A DNA stretch of 64,000 nucleotides, taken from contig JAXGYU010000001.1 in the NCBI GenBank assembly GCA_040772085.1, forward strand, positions 1-64,000, read 5' to 3'. The DNA is from JAXGMV01 sp040772085. Its GTDB lineage: Bacteria; Chloroflexota; Anaerolineae; Anaerolineales; Anaerolineaceae. How positions within the stretch are numbered: position 1 is the stretch's first letter; every line of letters begins with the position of its first letter. A program made the position numbers and the translations under genes. Below are positions 52,071 to 61,532 of this stretch, piece after piece. The notes under the pieces were generated by a model. The model ran no database searches. It had not been told where the DNA came from and saw nothing but the letters and a program-made list of their open reading frames with translations.

Positions 52071-52218
52071 CTTTTCTTTTCCCAAGATTATCATACAGTA
52101 AGTTGATAAAAAAGTAAAGCAATTCAGTCTGTGACTTAAATGTTAACTGATTAATAATAGTATTTAAGTAGAGAACTGAAATGTTTTGCCTAATTAGAGA
52201 TTCATTAGGCTGGCTGAT

Positions 52219-52764
52219 CTAAATCAGAAGTAAATCAAATTCCATCTGCCGGTCAAAGGGCTCCGCCGCCGCGAGCGCTGGGTCGATCTCAGCCGCGTCC
52301 ACACAGCCGGCCTTGAGGTAAAAGGCCTGCGTGTCCTCAGCCGTCGAGGTCGAGATATACAGCTTGCGGGCGCCGCGCTGACGCGCCTCCGCGCAGGCCA
52401 GGTTGAACAGCAGCCGGCCGTAGCCGTTACCGCGTTCGGTCGCATCCACATGCAGAAAGTGCAACAGCAGATATTGCTTCTGGCTGCCAAAGAATTCAGG
52501 CTCCAGGCTGGCAAACCCGATCAGACGCTCGCCCTGATACGCACCCCAAACCGCGCCGTTGTTGACCAGCGTCTGCCGCAGCAACGCAGTTTTTTCTTCT
52601 TTCTCTACCGGGTCCCAATCATCCAGAAACGGTGTGGCTTTGAGCTGCCAGGTACCGCCCTCCAGCATCCAGCGCCGAGCCACCGCCTGATGCCGGTTGA
52701 ACTTTGCCAGAAAGCCGGGCGTCAGGTCGGGGAGGGTCAATTGCTGGACAATAACTGGCGCCAT
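52219..52764 (-). CDS. GNAT acetyltransferase
   Basis: This 181-residue acetyltransferase has the acetyl-CoA loop ERGNGYGRLLF near 110-120 and the late DTQAFYLKAGC segment. Only the acetyl-CoA part is recognisable; the substrate is unknown. It is 8 bp after the PIG-L gene and probably shares its transcript. Confidence 0.82.
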   Translation of the reverse strand: MAPVIVQQLTLPDLTPGFLAKFNRHQAVARRWMLEGGTWQLKATPFLDDWDPVEKEEKTALLRQTLVNNGAVWGAYQGERLIGFASLEPEFFGSQKQYLLLHFLHVDATERGNGYGRLLFNLACAEARQRGARKLYISTSTAEDTQAFYLKAGCVDAAEIDPALAAAEPFDRQMEFDLLLI

Positions 52765-52772
52765 GCGGTCGT

Positions 52773-53639
52773 CTAAACCAGCCCCTCGAACAAATCGTTG
52801 GAGACGGTAGAGTCTGCCTTCTCGGGCCAGGCTTGCATGAAGGTGTCGACTGGCTTGTTAAACAGCCTTGAGAGCGGACCGAAGATGCCGCCGCCCATCT
52901 TGCCCCCGCCCTGACTGGCGTGGCAAGCTGATGCCTGGTAACGCAGCCCCTGTACCTTGCGGTAGTTGATGCGCGCGTGCACCGGGTAATTGACCTCGGC
53001 GATGCTCACCAGATCAATATCTTTGTTCTGGCCAAAGCGGCTGGGATCCTTGCCGATCAGGCGGAAAATTTTGATTGCCAGGCGCAGGAAATCACGCGCG
53101 ATGGTGTGATAAAACAGGCGCTGCGGCTGGAAGGGCGGCAAGCCTTGCGGGTCGAGAAACGACTCGTAGGCTGCCAGCTTGAATGCGGCAACGGTGGCGT
53201 TGTGGATGGCAATGTGATCCGGATGACGATAGCCGCCGATCGGGTCAAACGTCAGGACGATGTCCGGCTTGTAATGTCGGATCAGGTGCGCCAGTTCAGC
53301 AGCAACCTTGCCCAGCGGCGCTTGCGCCAGGCAGGCAGGGTTGGCGTTATAGCTGGAGCCCGCCATACCTGAGTCTTCATAACCGAGATAGGTGACCGTC
53401 GTCAGGTTGAGCAGCTTGGAGGCGCAGTTGAGTTCATGGCTGCGCAGCTCCGCGATGTTGGCATAACCTTCCAGATAATGCGGCTCAACTTCACCCGCTT
53501 CGCCGCGCGTCGCCGTCACCAGATGCACCTTGACGCCCAGACTGGCGTAAAGCGCCAGCGTGCCGCCCATCCCGAAGGTTTCATCATCGGGATGCGCCAT
53601 GATGGAGAGCAGCGACTTGCCGGCCAGCGATTGCGACAT
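52773..53639 (-). CDS. PIG-L/LmbE-family deacetylase
   Basis: This 288-residue zinc-dependent N-deacetylase has the AHPDDE motif at 15-20 and the second-zinc HPDH near 136-139. The family acts on N-acetylglucosaminyl lipids, thiol cofactors such as bacillithiol/mycothiol precursors, or glycans. No cofactor biosynthesis partner is adjacent, so the substrate is open. A Ser/Gly-rich C-terminal half and a Cys-His-Ala-Ser segment near 240 could be a local feature. It abuts upp (6 bp). Confidence 0.88.
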   Translation of the reverse strand: MSQSLAGKSLLSIMAHPDDETFGMGGTLALYASLGVKVHLVTATRGEAGEVEPHYLEGYANIAELRSHELNCASKLLNLTTVTYLGYEDSGMAGSSYNANPACLAQAPLGKVAAELAHLIRHYKPDIVLTFDPIGGYRHPDHIAIHNATVAAFKLAAYESFLDPQGLPPFQPQRLFYHTIARDFLRLAIKIFRLIGKDPSRFGQNKDIDLVSIAEVNYPVHARINYRKVQGLRYQASACHASQGGGKMGGGIFGPLSRLFNKPVDTFMQAWPEKADSTVSNDLFEGLV

Positions 53640-53644
53640 ATGCG

Positions 53645-54286
53645 TCAGGCGGTCCCGAACTGGCGATCGCCAGCGTCACCCAGGCCGGGCAGGATATAGC
53701 CAACCTCGTTCAATTTCTGGTCAACGGCCGCCAGGTGGATCGGTACATCGGGGTGGTGCCGGCTCAGATTTTCGATGCCTTCCGGCGCGCCGATGATGCC
53801 AATGTATTTGATCTTTTTCGCGCCCCAGCGTTTGAGGATGTCGATGGTCGCCACAGCCGAGCCGCCGGTCGCCAGCATCGGATCGAGCACCAGGCAGACG
53901 GAAACAGTGGGCTGGACGGGCAGTTTGTTATAGTACTCAACCGGTTTGAGCGTCTTCTCGTCGCGATAGAGGCCGATATGCCAGACTTCCGATGATGGCA
54001 TCAGGCGCCAGATGCCTTCGACCATGCCAAGGCCGGCGCGCAGAATCGGTACCAGACCGATTTTCTCGGAGAGGAAGGCGCCCTGCATTTTTTGCAGCGG
54101 CGTCTCGATCTCAGTCGGGATTAGTGCCAGGTCGGCGGTGGCTTCATAGACCAACAGCGCGCCGAGTTCGCTGATCAACTCGCGGAATTTCTTGGGCTCG
54201 GTGGCCTTGTCACGCAGCAGCGACAGTTTATGAACAATCAGGGGATGAGATGAAACGATGCAGTTGGCGTTCGTGGCGGCCTCCAT
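53645..54286 (-). CDS. upp: Uracil phosphoribosyltransferase
   Basis: This 213-residue salvage enzyme makes UMP from uracil and PRPP. Visible features are an N-terminal [23 protein letters not shown] near 80, the PRPP loop [13 protein letters not shown] near 131-143, and the uracil-binding [13 protein letters not shown] near the C-terminus. It is divergent from ruvB. Confidence 0.95.
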   Translation of the reverse strand: MEAATNANCIVSSHPLIVHKLSLLRDKATEPKKFRELISELGALLVYEATADLALIPTEIETPLQKMQGAFLSEKIGLVPILRAGLGMVEGIWRLMPSSEVWHIGLYRDEKTLKPVEYYNKLPVQPTVSVCLVLDPMLATGGSAVATIDILKRWGAKKIKYIGIIGAPEGIENLSRHHPDVPIHLAAVDQKLNEVGYILPGLGDAGDRQFGTA

Positions 54287-54393
54287 GGATTATTGTTTGA
54301 TGTGAATTAGAGAAATTATAAGTTCAAATGGCGCGCAGGTCAAAAATCGCCCGTATCAGCCAGCCGCGGCAGGGTGTGCAAGTGCCCTTGGGG

Positions 54394-54399
54394 TATAAT
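54394..54399 (+). promoter_or_regulatory. -10 element (TATAAT) directly before the ruvB start
   Basis: A perfect TATAAT ends 6 bp before the ATG at 54406. The transcript would therefore begin at or very near the A of the ATG, which suggests a leaderless mRNA. No Shine-Dalgarno is present. Confidence 0.6.
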
Positions 54400-54405
54400 T
54401 TGCTC

Positions 54406-55443
54406 ATGCTCAACAGCGATGATCGCGAGATTTCCCCCGAACAAAAACCTGATGATCGTGTCGACCAGACCCTGCGTCCGAAACAGCTTTCGGACGTCAT
54501 CGGTCAGGAGCAGGTGATCGCCAACCTCGAGATTTTGATCGAAGCTGCCCGTCATCGCGGCGAACCGCTGGATCACGTGTTGTTCTACGGCCCGCCCGGC
54601 TTGGGCAAGACGACGCTGGCGCATGTGCTGGCGACTGAGATGGGCGTCAACATCAAGGTGACGGCTGGCCCGGCGATCGAACGCGCGGGTGACCTGGCTG
54701 CCATTCTCACCAACCTGCGAGCTGGCGATGTGCTTTTCATCGACGAGATTCACCGCCTCGGACGCGCGATCGAAGAAGTACTTTACCCTGCCATGGAAGA
54801 TTTCGCGCTGGACATCGTCATCGGCAAGGGGCCGGCGGCGCGCTCCATCCGGCTCAAACTGCCGCATTTCACCATCATAGGCGCGACCACGCGTCTGGCG
54901 CTGGTTACCGCGCCGCTGCGGGCGCGCTTCGGCGTCGTCCACCGGCTGGATTTCTACTCAACCCCCGCCATGGAGAAGATCATCCAGCGCGCATGTAATC
55001 TGATTGGCGTCGAATTCGACCAGGGCGGCATCACTGAAGTCGCGCATCGTTCCCGCGGTACGCCGCGTATCGCCCTGCGCATGCTGCGCCGTGTCCGCGA
55101 TTACGCGCAGGTGAAGGGCAATGGGTTTATCAACGCCGAGGTTGCCGCGGACGCGCTCTCGCTGATGAATGTTGACAGCCGCGGGCTGGATGATGTCGAC
55201 CGGCGTGTGCTTTCGACCATCATCGAAAAATATAATGGCGGCCCAGTCGGGCTTTCGACCATTGGCGCGTCCATCAGCGAAGAGCCGGATACCATCATGG
55301 ACGTGGTGGAGCCTTATCTGCTGCAGCTCGGCTTTCTCGACCGCACACCGCAAGGGCGTGTGGCGACCCGGCTGGCGTATGATCATCTGGGCGTCCCTTA
55401 TCCCATTGCTGACAAGCAGCAACCGCAACTCTTTGAATCGTGA
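54406..55443 (+). CDS. ruvB: Holliday-junction branch migration ATPase RuvB
   Basis: This 345-residue hexameric AAA+ motor drives branch migration with RuvA. Features are [12 protein letters not shown] at the start, Walker [13 protein letters not shown], Walker [10 protein letters not shown] and the late winged helix [20 protein letters not shown]. The open frame extends to 54328, but homology and a TATAAT just upstream favour the ATG at 54406. It overlaps queA as GTGA. ruvA and ruvC are not nearby. Confidence 0.95.
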   Translation: MLNSDDREISPEQKPDDRVDQTLRPKQLSDVIGQEQVIANLEILIEAARHRGEPLDHVLFYGPPGLGKTTLAHVLATEMGVNIKVTAGPAIERAGDLAAILTNLRAGDVLFIDEIHRLGRAIEEVLYPAMEDFALDIVIGKGPAARSIRLKLPHFTIIGATTRLALVTAPLRARFGVVHRLDFYSTPAMEKIIQRACNLIGVEFDQGGITEVAHRSRGTPRIALRMLRRVRDYAQVKGNGFINAEVAADALSLMNVDSRGLDDVDRRVLSTIIEKYNGGPVGLSTIGASISEEPDTIMDVVEPYLLQLGFLDRTPQGRVATRLAYDHLGVPYPIADKQQPQLFES

Positions 55444-56459
55444 AAACCACAGATTTTGATTATGACCTGCCGCGTGAGGCGATTGCTCAGCGACCGATTT
55501 CGCCGCGTCATGCCTCACGGCTGCTGGTGCTGGACCGAGCGACGCAGGCATTGGTCCATAGCACCTTCTGGCAGTTAGACGAATTTCTGCGACCGGGTGA
55601 CCTGCTGGTGATCAACCGCACGCGCGTGCTGCCAGCCCGCCTGCATGCCCGCAAACCGACTGGCGGCCTGGTTGAACTGTTGTTGCTCAAGCGCCTGGAC
55701 GAAAAACGCTGGGAAGTGCTGATCGGCGGCAAGCGCGTTACTGCCGGCATACGCCTGCAGGTAGTCGATGGGCCGATGGCGACTGTCATGGCAGAGGAAG
55801 CCGGCGCCCGGCGTCAGGTCGCGTTCGACCAGGCGCTGGAATCCTTTCTCGCCCAGGCGGGCGAGATGCCGCTGCCGCCATACATCCATGAGCGCCTGGC
55901 GGATCAGGAGCGCTATCAGACGGTTTACGCTGACCAGCCAGGTTCCGCGGCAGCGCCAACCGCCGGGCTGCATTTCACGCGCGAGCTGATGGACAAACTG
56001 ACTGAGCGCGGTATCCGCTTCGCGGAAGTGACCCTGCATGTCGGACTGGACACCTTCGCGCCGGTCAATGAAGACGACCCGCAGCAGCATGTCATCCATT
56101 CCGAATGGTGCGAGGTGACTGAGGAGACCGTGCGGCTGGTACGCGAGACCAAAGCACGCGGCGGCAAGGTGATCGCTGTCGGTACGACCAGCGTGCGCAC
56201 ATTGGAATCCGCCGCCCGAGATGCGGGGGCGGGTGAGGTGCTGACCAGCTTCTCCGGCCCGACCAATCTGTTCATCCTGCCAGGCTATGAATACAAGGTG
56301 GTCGATGGCATGATCACCAACTTCCACCTGCCGAAATCAACGCTGCTGATGCTGGTGAGCGCCTTTGCCGGCAGGGAAACCATGTTGAACGCTTATCAGG
56401 TGGCGCTGAAAGAAGGCTATCGCTTCTTTTCCTTTGGTGACGCCATGCTGATTTTATGA
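55440..56459 (+). CDS. queA: S-adenosylmethionine:tRNA ribosyltransferase-isomerase
   Basis: This 339-residue enzyme transfers and rearranges the ribosyl part of SAM onto 7-aminomethyl-7-deazaguanine in tRNA, making epoxyqueuosine. Visible features are [13 protein letters not shown] at the start, [11 protein letters not shown] near 178, [11 protein letters not shown] and the C-terminal [16 protein letters not shown]. The GTG start overlaps the ruvB stop (GTGA), and its own stop overlaps the next gene. Confidence 0.96.
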   Translation: MKTTDFDYDLPREAIAQRPISPRHASRLLVLDRATQALVHSTFWQLDEFLRPGDLLVINRTRVLPARLHARKPTGGLVELLLLKRLDEKRWEVLIGGKRVTAGIRLQVVDGPMATVMAEEAGARRQVAFDQALESFLAQAGEMPLPPYIHERLADQERYQTVYADQPGSAAAPTAGLHFTRELMDKLTERGIRFAEVTLHVGLDTFAPVNEDDPQQHVIHSEWCEVTEETVRLVRETKARGGKVIAVGTTSVRTLESAARDAGAGEVLTSFSGPTNLFILPGYEYKVVDGMITNFHLPKSTLLMLVSAFAGRETMLNAYQVALKEGYRFFSFGDAMLIL

Positions 56460-57157
56460 GGCTGCTGGTGAACCGGCTCGAGAAATTAAACAACATGAAC
56501 AAAGACCTGATCACCTGCCGCAAGTGTCCGCGGCTGGTTGAATGGCGTGAGCGGGTTGCCCGTGATAAGAAAGCTGCCTACCGGCAATGTGAGTATTGGG
56601 GCAAGCCGGTGCCGGGTTTTGGCGACAGCCATCCCAAAGTGCTGGTGGTCGGTCTCGCGCCGGGCGCGCACGGCTCCAACCGTACCGGGCGCATGTTCAC
56701 TGGTGATGGCTCGGGCAGATTCCTGTTTCAGTCACTTTATCGCTGCGGTTACGGCAGCAAACCGGAGTCACTCGACCGTGATGATGACCTGACGCTGGAT
56801 GGGCTTTACATCAGCGCGCTGGCACGCTGCGCGCCGCCGGCGAACAAACCCACGCCTGATGAGTTCCGGAACTGCCGGCCGTACCTGGAGTTTGAGCTGG
56901 ATTTGTTTGACGATATCGCCGGCATTGTCGCGCTGGGCGGACTGGCGTTCACCCATGTACGCCAGATCTTCAAGGCAAAAGGCTTCCAGCCTGACCAGAC
57001 AACCTTCGGGCATAACGCGCTCAGCAGTCTGGGCGACGGCGCACCGTGGCTGCTGGCTTCATATCACCCCAGCCTGCAGAACACCCAGACCGGCAAGCTC
57101 ACCCCCGCCATGTTCGATGAGATCTGGCTTCGGGCGAAACAATTGTCGGAAGGTTAA
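56456..57157 (+). CDS. Family 5-like (UdgB) uracil-DNA glycosylase
   Basis: This 233-residue base-excision enzyme belongs to the iron-sulfur uracil-DNA glycosylases. Cys ligands are in CRKCPRL (21 and 24) and in CAPPANKPTPDEFRNC near 124-139. The catalytic motif is GLAPGAHGSNRTGRMFTGD near 66-84 and the late SYHPS. The Ala-His after GLAPG points to the type 5 (UdgB) subfamily, which also removes some other damaged bases. Overlap ATGA with queA puts ruvB-queA-udg on one transcript. Confidence 0.9.
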   Translation: MRLLVNRLEKLNNMNKDLITCRKCPRLVEWRERVARDKKAAYRQCEYWGKPVPGFGDSHPKVLVVGLAPGAHGSNRTGRMFTGDGSGRFLFQSLYRCGYGSKPESLDRDDDLTLDGLYISALARCAPPANKPTPDEFRNCRPYLEFELDLFDDIAGIVALGGLAFTHVRQIFKAKGFQPDQTTFGHNALSSLGDGAPWLLASYHPSLQNTQTGKLTPAMFDEIWLRAKQLSEG

Positions 57158-57162
57158 GCCGT

Positions 57163-57681
57163 TTAATCTTCCAGCGCCGGAATTTGAATGAATTCCGCCG
57201 GATGCTGGATGACCTCAAGAAACCGGCGCAAATCAGACATGGCAATGATCAGTGTGGCGGTGTTGACCAGGGGATGACACTGAAGCGCATCAGCATCAGC
57301 CAGCTCCTCGTCCATATAGAATTTCACGCGCTGCCGCTGGTCATTGACCAGCCCCATGATGGTCACCGCGCCAGGCGTCAAACCCAGCAGCTCGTACAAG
57401 CCCTCCGCTGAAGCGAAGTGCAGTTTCTTCAGCCCCAGGTGATTGCCCAACTGGCGGATATCGACGCGTTTATGGCTGGGCACAGTCACCAGCAGGTAGG
57501 TCTTCTTCTTGTCGTCACACAGGAACAGGTTCTTGGTGCCGGCACCCGGGGCATCGGCGGTGTGCAGGTCCGCCTGCTCCACAGTAAAAACTGCGGGATG
57601 CTCGATACGTTCAAAAGGCACCGCCTGCTTCGTCAGCAATTCCAGCAGATCAGTTTCGGTCAGCGGGCTGAACGCGTCCAT
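57163..57681 (-). CDS. ProX/YbaK-type trans-editing deacylase
   Basis: This 172-residue cytosolic protein matches the free-standing prolyl-tRNA editing domain that hydrolyses Ala-tRNAPro or a similar misacyl-tRNA. Features are the HPAVFTVEQA strand, GTKNLFLCDDKKK, the SAEGLYELLGLTPGAVTIMGL segment and the late HPLVNTATLIIA. I start at ATG 57681, coupled to the stop of the upstream beta-lactamase-like gene; a GTG one codon earlier is possible. Confidence 0.85.
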   Translation of the reverse strand: MDAFSPLTETDLLELLTKQAVPFERIEHPAVFTVEQADLHTADAPGAGTKNLFLCDDKKKTYLLVTVPSHKRVDIRQLGNHLGLKKLHFASAEGLYELLGLTPGAVTIMGLVNDQRQRVKFYMDEELADADALQCHPLVNTATLIIAMSDLRRFLEVIQHPAEFIQIPALED

Positions 57682-59285
57682 CACTCTCTCGTAAAGTGAA
57701 CTTCTTTGACTCTGCCGGTCGAAATCGACAAGCCGCTCAGTTTGCCGGCAGTATCACGTGTGAATTGCATGGTGATGCCGTCGCCGTGAAAGAGGTCATG
57801 GCGGATGAAATCCAGATTGAATAACGGCACCTTCTGACTGATGATTTTCAGGCTGTTTCCGTCCACTTCGATCGCGTAGCGCGTCTGTAATTCACTACTG
57901 TAATAATTGCCGGAATATTCGGCCAGCGCGCTTTCGTTCGCCGGCTTGCCTGAATAGCGCTGAAACTCGTCATCCCAGTCCAGTTCTTCTACTTTCAGAT
58001 GCATTTTCCAGCCATGCGTTGTGCTGGCTTCGATAAACCTGGCGTCAATGTGGAGCGGTCCGCCATCATCAACAAAGGTCAGATCACCAGTCTGTGCCAG
58101 CGAAAATTTCCGGCTGTAGAAGCCAAGGAACATGGCATTCTCTTCAGCCAGGATCGAAACCGCCATCTTCTGCGTGTCGGAGAAGTAGGTGCCGGCTTTG
58201 TCCTCGTGATCCTTTCGGGCGAATTCGAGCACGGTTTGTCCGGTGTGCTGGGGGAGCGGCGATTGGAACGATTCTTCAAGCCAGATATCCGCAATCTTGT
58301 CGCTATATGAACCGGGTGTCATCTGCGCCATATTCGTCAGGCAGATGACAGAAAATTTCTGTTCAGGGAATTGCACCAGATTCGCCCTGAAACCATACCA
58401 AGATCCGCCATGTCCCACGGTCGGGAGGCCGCGGTAATCGGCAACGCGCAGGCCAAACCCATAATCAGAGGGTTTGCCATCGTTGAACAAACCCGGCGTG
58501 CGCACCATTTCGATCAGCTCCTGTCCGCCGCCGTCGAGGACATTGTGATAGCTATTGAGGTCCCAGCGGTAGAGGTCCAGCACATTGGTGAACACCGCGC
58601 CGTCGCCAACCACGTCGAAGATACCGTTATCAACCTCAAACCCGCCATCAGGCAGGCGCACATAACCGGTAGCCCGGTTCCTGATGATTTCCTTGTAGTT
58701 GTTGCGAAACTGCGTGTTCAGCATCCCCAGCGGCTCGAAGAGGTTCACGCGTGCGAACTCGTGCAGGTTTTTGCCGCTGACGCGCTCGACGATCTCGCTG
58801 AGCAGGAAATAACCCGAGTTGCTGTAGAGATACTTGCTGCCCGGCTCAAAATTGAGCGACTTCTGACGGGCAATCAGATCAACCACCTGGGCTTCCTGAT
58901 AATCATTGTCAAAAGGCATGCCGGCATATAGCATCAGCTCAAGATAGTCCTTGAGCCCGCTGGTGTGATGCACCAGGTGCCGCACCGTGATGGGATGAGT
59001 GTAATTGCGGATCTCGGGCAGATATTTCTGGATCGGGTCGTCCAGCGAAAGCTTGCCGCGTCTGGCGAGGATCGCGATACTGATGGCGGTGAACTGCTTC
59101 GAGACTGAACCGATATCGAAGATCGTCTCCACCGTATTGGGCAGGTAATAATCCAGGTTCGCTGAACCATATCCTCTGGCATAAACCAACTGCCCATCCT
59201 GAACCAGCCCAAGCGCGCAGCCTGGTGAGTCCGGTCTGTCAAACTCAGTAAAAATCTGGTCGATCTGTTCAAATTTATTCTTCAT
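57681..59285 (-). CDS. Beta-lactamase-like serine hydrolase
   Basis: This 534-residue protein has an S-x-x-K catalytic pair at Ser60-Lys63 (SVSK), the Y-x-N element in YSNSG and a later GHGGSWYG, as in class C beta-lactamase and penicillin-binding-like esterases. It has no signal peptide, so it acts in the cytosol and is not a resistance enzyme by default. The C-terminal 170 residues are beta-rich and may be a substrate-binding lipocalin-like domain. I start at ATG 59285, with GAGG 9 bases upstream. It is coupled to the deacylase gene. Confidence 0.85.
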   Translation of the reverse strand: MKNKFEQIDQIFTEFDRPDSPGCALGLVQDGQLVYARGYGSANLDYYLPNTVETIFDIGSVSKQFTAISIAILARRGKLSLDDPIQKYLPEIRNYTHPITVRHLVHHTSGLKDYLELMLYAGMPFDNDYQEAQVVDLIARQKSLNFEPGSKYLYSNSGYFLLSEIVERVSGKNLHEFARVNLFEPLGMLNTQFRNNYKEIIRNRATGYVRLPDGGFEVDNGIFDVVGDGAVFTNVLDLYRWDLNSYHNVLDGGGQELIEMVRTPGLFNDGKPSDYGFGLRVADYRGLPTVGHGGSWYGFRANLVQFPEQKFSVICLTNMAQMTPGSYSDKIADIWLEESFQSPLPQHTGQTVLEFARKDHEDKAGTYFSDTQKMAVSILAEENAMFLGFYSRKFSLAQTGDLTFVDDGGPLHIDARFIEASTTHGWKMHLKVEELDWDDEFQRYSGKPANESALAEYSGNYYSSELQTRYAIEVDGNSLKIISQKVPLFNLDFIRHDLFHGDGITMQFTRDTAGKLSGLSISTGRVKEVHFTRE

Positions 59286-59376
59286 TGTCACGACCTCACC
59301 GTGTGATTTGCTCAATCAACTTTTCACTTGTATGATAGGTAACAGAATTCATTTTACACGAGGACGGAGTTTTGAG

Positions 59377-60879
59377 ATGCCAAGGATCGCTATCGCAGGA
59401 TTTGTACATGAGACCAATACCTTCGCGCCAATGGTCACCCCGCTGGAGGAATTCGGTTTTGGCCGGGACACAAATGAACTGATTGAAGGGGACGAATTGC
59501 TCGAAATGCGCGGCAAGCGCTTCAACTACGCCATCTGCGGCTACGTGGATGAACTGGACGCGCTGGGCTATGAAATCGTCCCCATTCTGGATTGCTCCGC
59601 CGAGCCGGCGGCGCACGTCACCAGCAACGCCTTCGAGACCGTGATGGCTAAAATCTGTGCCGGTTTGTACGATAACCTGCCGCTGGACGGCGTGCTGCTG
59701 AACCTGCACGGCGCGATGGTCTTCGAACCCAACAACGACGGCGAGACCGAGATCATCCGCCGCGTCAAGGCGGTGGTCGGCGATGTGCCGGTGGTGGTCA
59801 CGCTCGACCTGCACGGCAATATGACCCGCGAGAGCTTCGATCTCTCTGCAGGCATGGTCGGCTATCGTACCTACCCGCATATCGATATCTACGAGAACGC
59901 CATCCGCGGCACACGCCTGCTCGATCATTTTGTCAAAGGTGAGCCAGTCTATAAAACCTTCCGACAGGTGCCGTTCCTGATGCCTATTTCAGCCCAGGCG
60001 ACCAAGATGGAACCCGCGAAAGGCATTTATGACGAACTGGAGCGGCTTGAAAAGGAAACACCTGACCTGCTGTCATCAACGGTCATGCTGGGCTTCCCGC
60101 CCGCGGATATTGAGGATTGCGGACCGAGCATCTTTACTTACGCTCGCTCGCAGGCAGTAGCTGACAAGGCGGCTGACGATCTGCTGGCGTTCATCCTCGC
60201 CCGTGAAAGCCAGTTCAAGAGCAGCATGGTGCCGGCAGCCGAAGCGGTGAAGCAGGCGATCGCCTTGTCGAAAACCGAGGTAAAGCCGGTGGTGCTGGCT
60301 GACGCTCAGGATAATGCCGGCGGCGGCGCGACCAGCGACACGCCCTGGCTGTTGAGCGAACTGGTCGCTCAGGGGGCGCCGGACTCAGCGCTCGGGCTGA
60401 TGTATGATCCCGCAGCCGCGGCTCAGGCGTTTGCGGCAGGGGAGGGCGCCGAGGTGAAACTCGAACTGGGCGGCAAACTCCAGCCGGGTCAGAAGCCCTT
60501 CGTCGGCACATTCAAAGTGGTGAAGCTGCACGAGGGTCCCTTCATTGGCACAGGTCCGATGAAGAAGGGTCAGACCATTGATCTCGGAAAAATGGCGCAT
60601 TTGCAGATCGACAACGTCCATGTGGCGGTGTCAAGCATACGCGTCCAGATGCTGGACCAGTCCTACTTTACAGTCTTGGGTATTGAACCGTCCGCGATGA
60701 AGATCGTGGTTGTGAAGAGTGCCAATCATTATCGGGCTGATTTTCAACCGCTTGCCAGTCATATTCTGAACGTGGCTGCGCCAGGCGCCTTGGTGGACGA
60801 TCCAGCCCAGGTACAGTATAGATTTCTTCGCGAGGGGATTCGTCTGCATGGAGATGGACCGGTAGCAAAGAGGTCTTAA
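59377..60879 (+). CDS. M81-family (MlrC-like) metallopeptidase
   Basis: This 500-residue protein matches the M81 family known from microcystinase C (MlrC) of microcystin degraders: an N-terminal RIAIAGFVHETNTFAP, then DLHGNMT and PHIDIYENA, and a later DAQDNAGGG(A)TSDT segment. The role in non-degraders is unknown but they probably cut small or D-amino-acid peptides. The open frame extends to 59308, but homology begins at the ATG at 59377, which has GGAG nearby. The 3' end overlaps a convergent gene by 212 bp. Confidence 0.88.
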   Translation: MPRIAIAGFVHETNTFAPMVTPLEEFGFGRDTNELIEGDELLEMRGKRFNYAICGYVDELDALGYEIVPILDCSAEPAAHVTSNAFETVMAKICAGLYDNLPLDGVLLNLHGAMVFEPNNDGETEIIRRVKAVVGDVPVVVTLDLHGNMTRESFDLSAGMVGYRTYPHIDIYENAIRGTRLLDHFVKGEPVYKTFRQVPFLMPISAQATKMEPAKGIYDELERLEKETPDLLSSTVMLGFPPADIEDCGPSIFTYARSQAVADKAADDLLAFILARESQFKSSMVPAAEAVKQAIALSKTEVKPVVLADAQDNAGGGATSDTPWLLSELVAQGAPDSALGLMYDPAAAAQAFAAGEGAEVKLELGGKLQPGQKPFVGTFKVVKLHEGPFIGTGPMKKGQTIDLGKMAHLQIDNVHVAVSSIRVQMLDQSYFTVLGIEPSAMKIVVVKSANHYRADFQPLASHILNVAAPGALVDDPAQVQYRFLREGIRLHGDGPVAKRS

Positions 60880-61516
60880 GGTACTCCAGTACAGGACCAG
60901 TTCTGGAAGAGGTCTTCTTTGGCATTGGCTGCGTCAGCGGTGCGTAAGGGTCTTCTTCCAGAGCTTTTTTCTGCTCCACGATGACCCGCTTCTGATGGAA
61001 GAATTGCATGGTCTTGCCCTGAGCGATCAATCCGATAATCACCAGCGTGCCGAACAGGATCAGTTTGAGTGTATCTTCGAGCGCGACCCCCTGAGCGACC
61101 ATGAAACCGCCGACCAGGGTGGTGAGGAAGATCATGCCCCAGTCCATGACCATGGCCAGCAGGATGGAACCTGCCAGGCCGCCGACCACAAGCCCGACCA
61201 GCAGCATGCCCTCGACATCCAGGTGGAAAAAGTGCGCGACATTCAGAAAAATGTAGGCGCCGCCGACAAAACCGCCGGCGAAAATGAACATTTTCTTCAG
61301 AAATACGGTGAAAGCCGCCAGAAAACCGCCCAGAATGGCGCAGATCACAATGGACGTCATCTGCGGCAGGGGCGGCAGCAGCGGCAGCAAATGCTGGTAT
61401 GCCATGAAGAAACCGCCGGCGCCAACCAGCAGCCAGTACAGTTTCCGGCCTGCTACAACGAGAAATAAACCGCCAAGGATCAGTAAGGACGATTCTTGGG
61501 TCACCCAGGTATCCAT
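60668..61516 (-). CDS. Multi-spanning membrane protein (DUF4203-like)
   Basis: This 282-residue protein has about seven membrane helices in its first 180 residues with Gly-rich packing motifs, which fits DUF4203-like proteins by appearance. The last 100 residues are hydrophilic. The final 70 codons lie antisense within the M81 gene, which is unusual and suggests a lost stop or frameshift in the 3' part. I start at ATG 61516, 16 bp after the flavin reductase stop; a longer frame reaches 61618. Confidence 0.65.
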   Translation of the reverse strand: MDTWVTQESSLLILGGLFLVVAGRKLYWLLVGAGGFFMAYQHLLPLLPPLPQMTSIVICAILGGFLAAFTVFLKKMFIFAGGFVGGAYIFLNVAHFFHLDVEGMLLVGLVVGGLAGSILLAMVMDWGMIFLTTLVGGFMVAQGVALEDTLKLILFGTLVIIGLIAQGKTMQFFHQKRVIVEQKKALEEDPYAPLTQPMPKKTSSRTGPVLEYLKTSLLPVHLHADESPREEIYTVPGLDRPPRRLAQPRSEYDWQAVENQPDNDWHSSQPRSSSRTVQYPRL

Positions 61517-61532
61517 ACCTGGGTAGTTGCAT

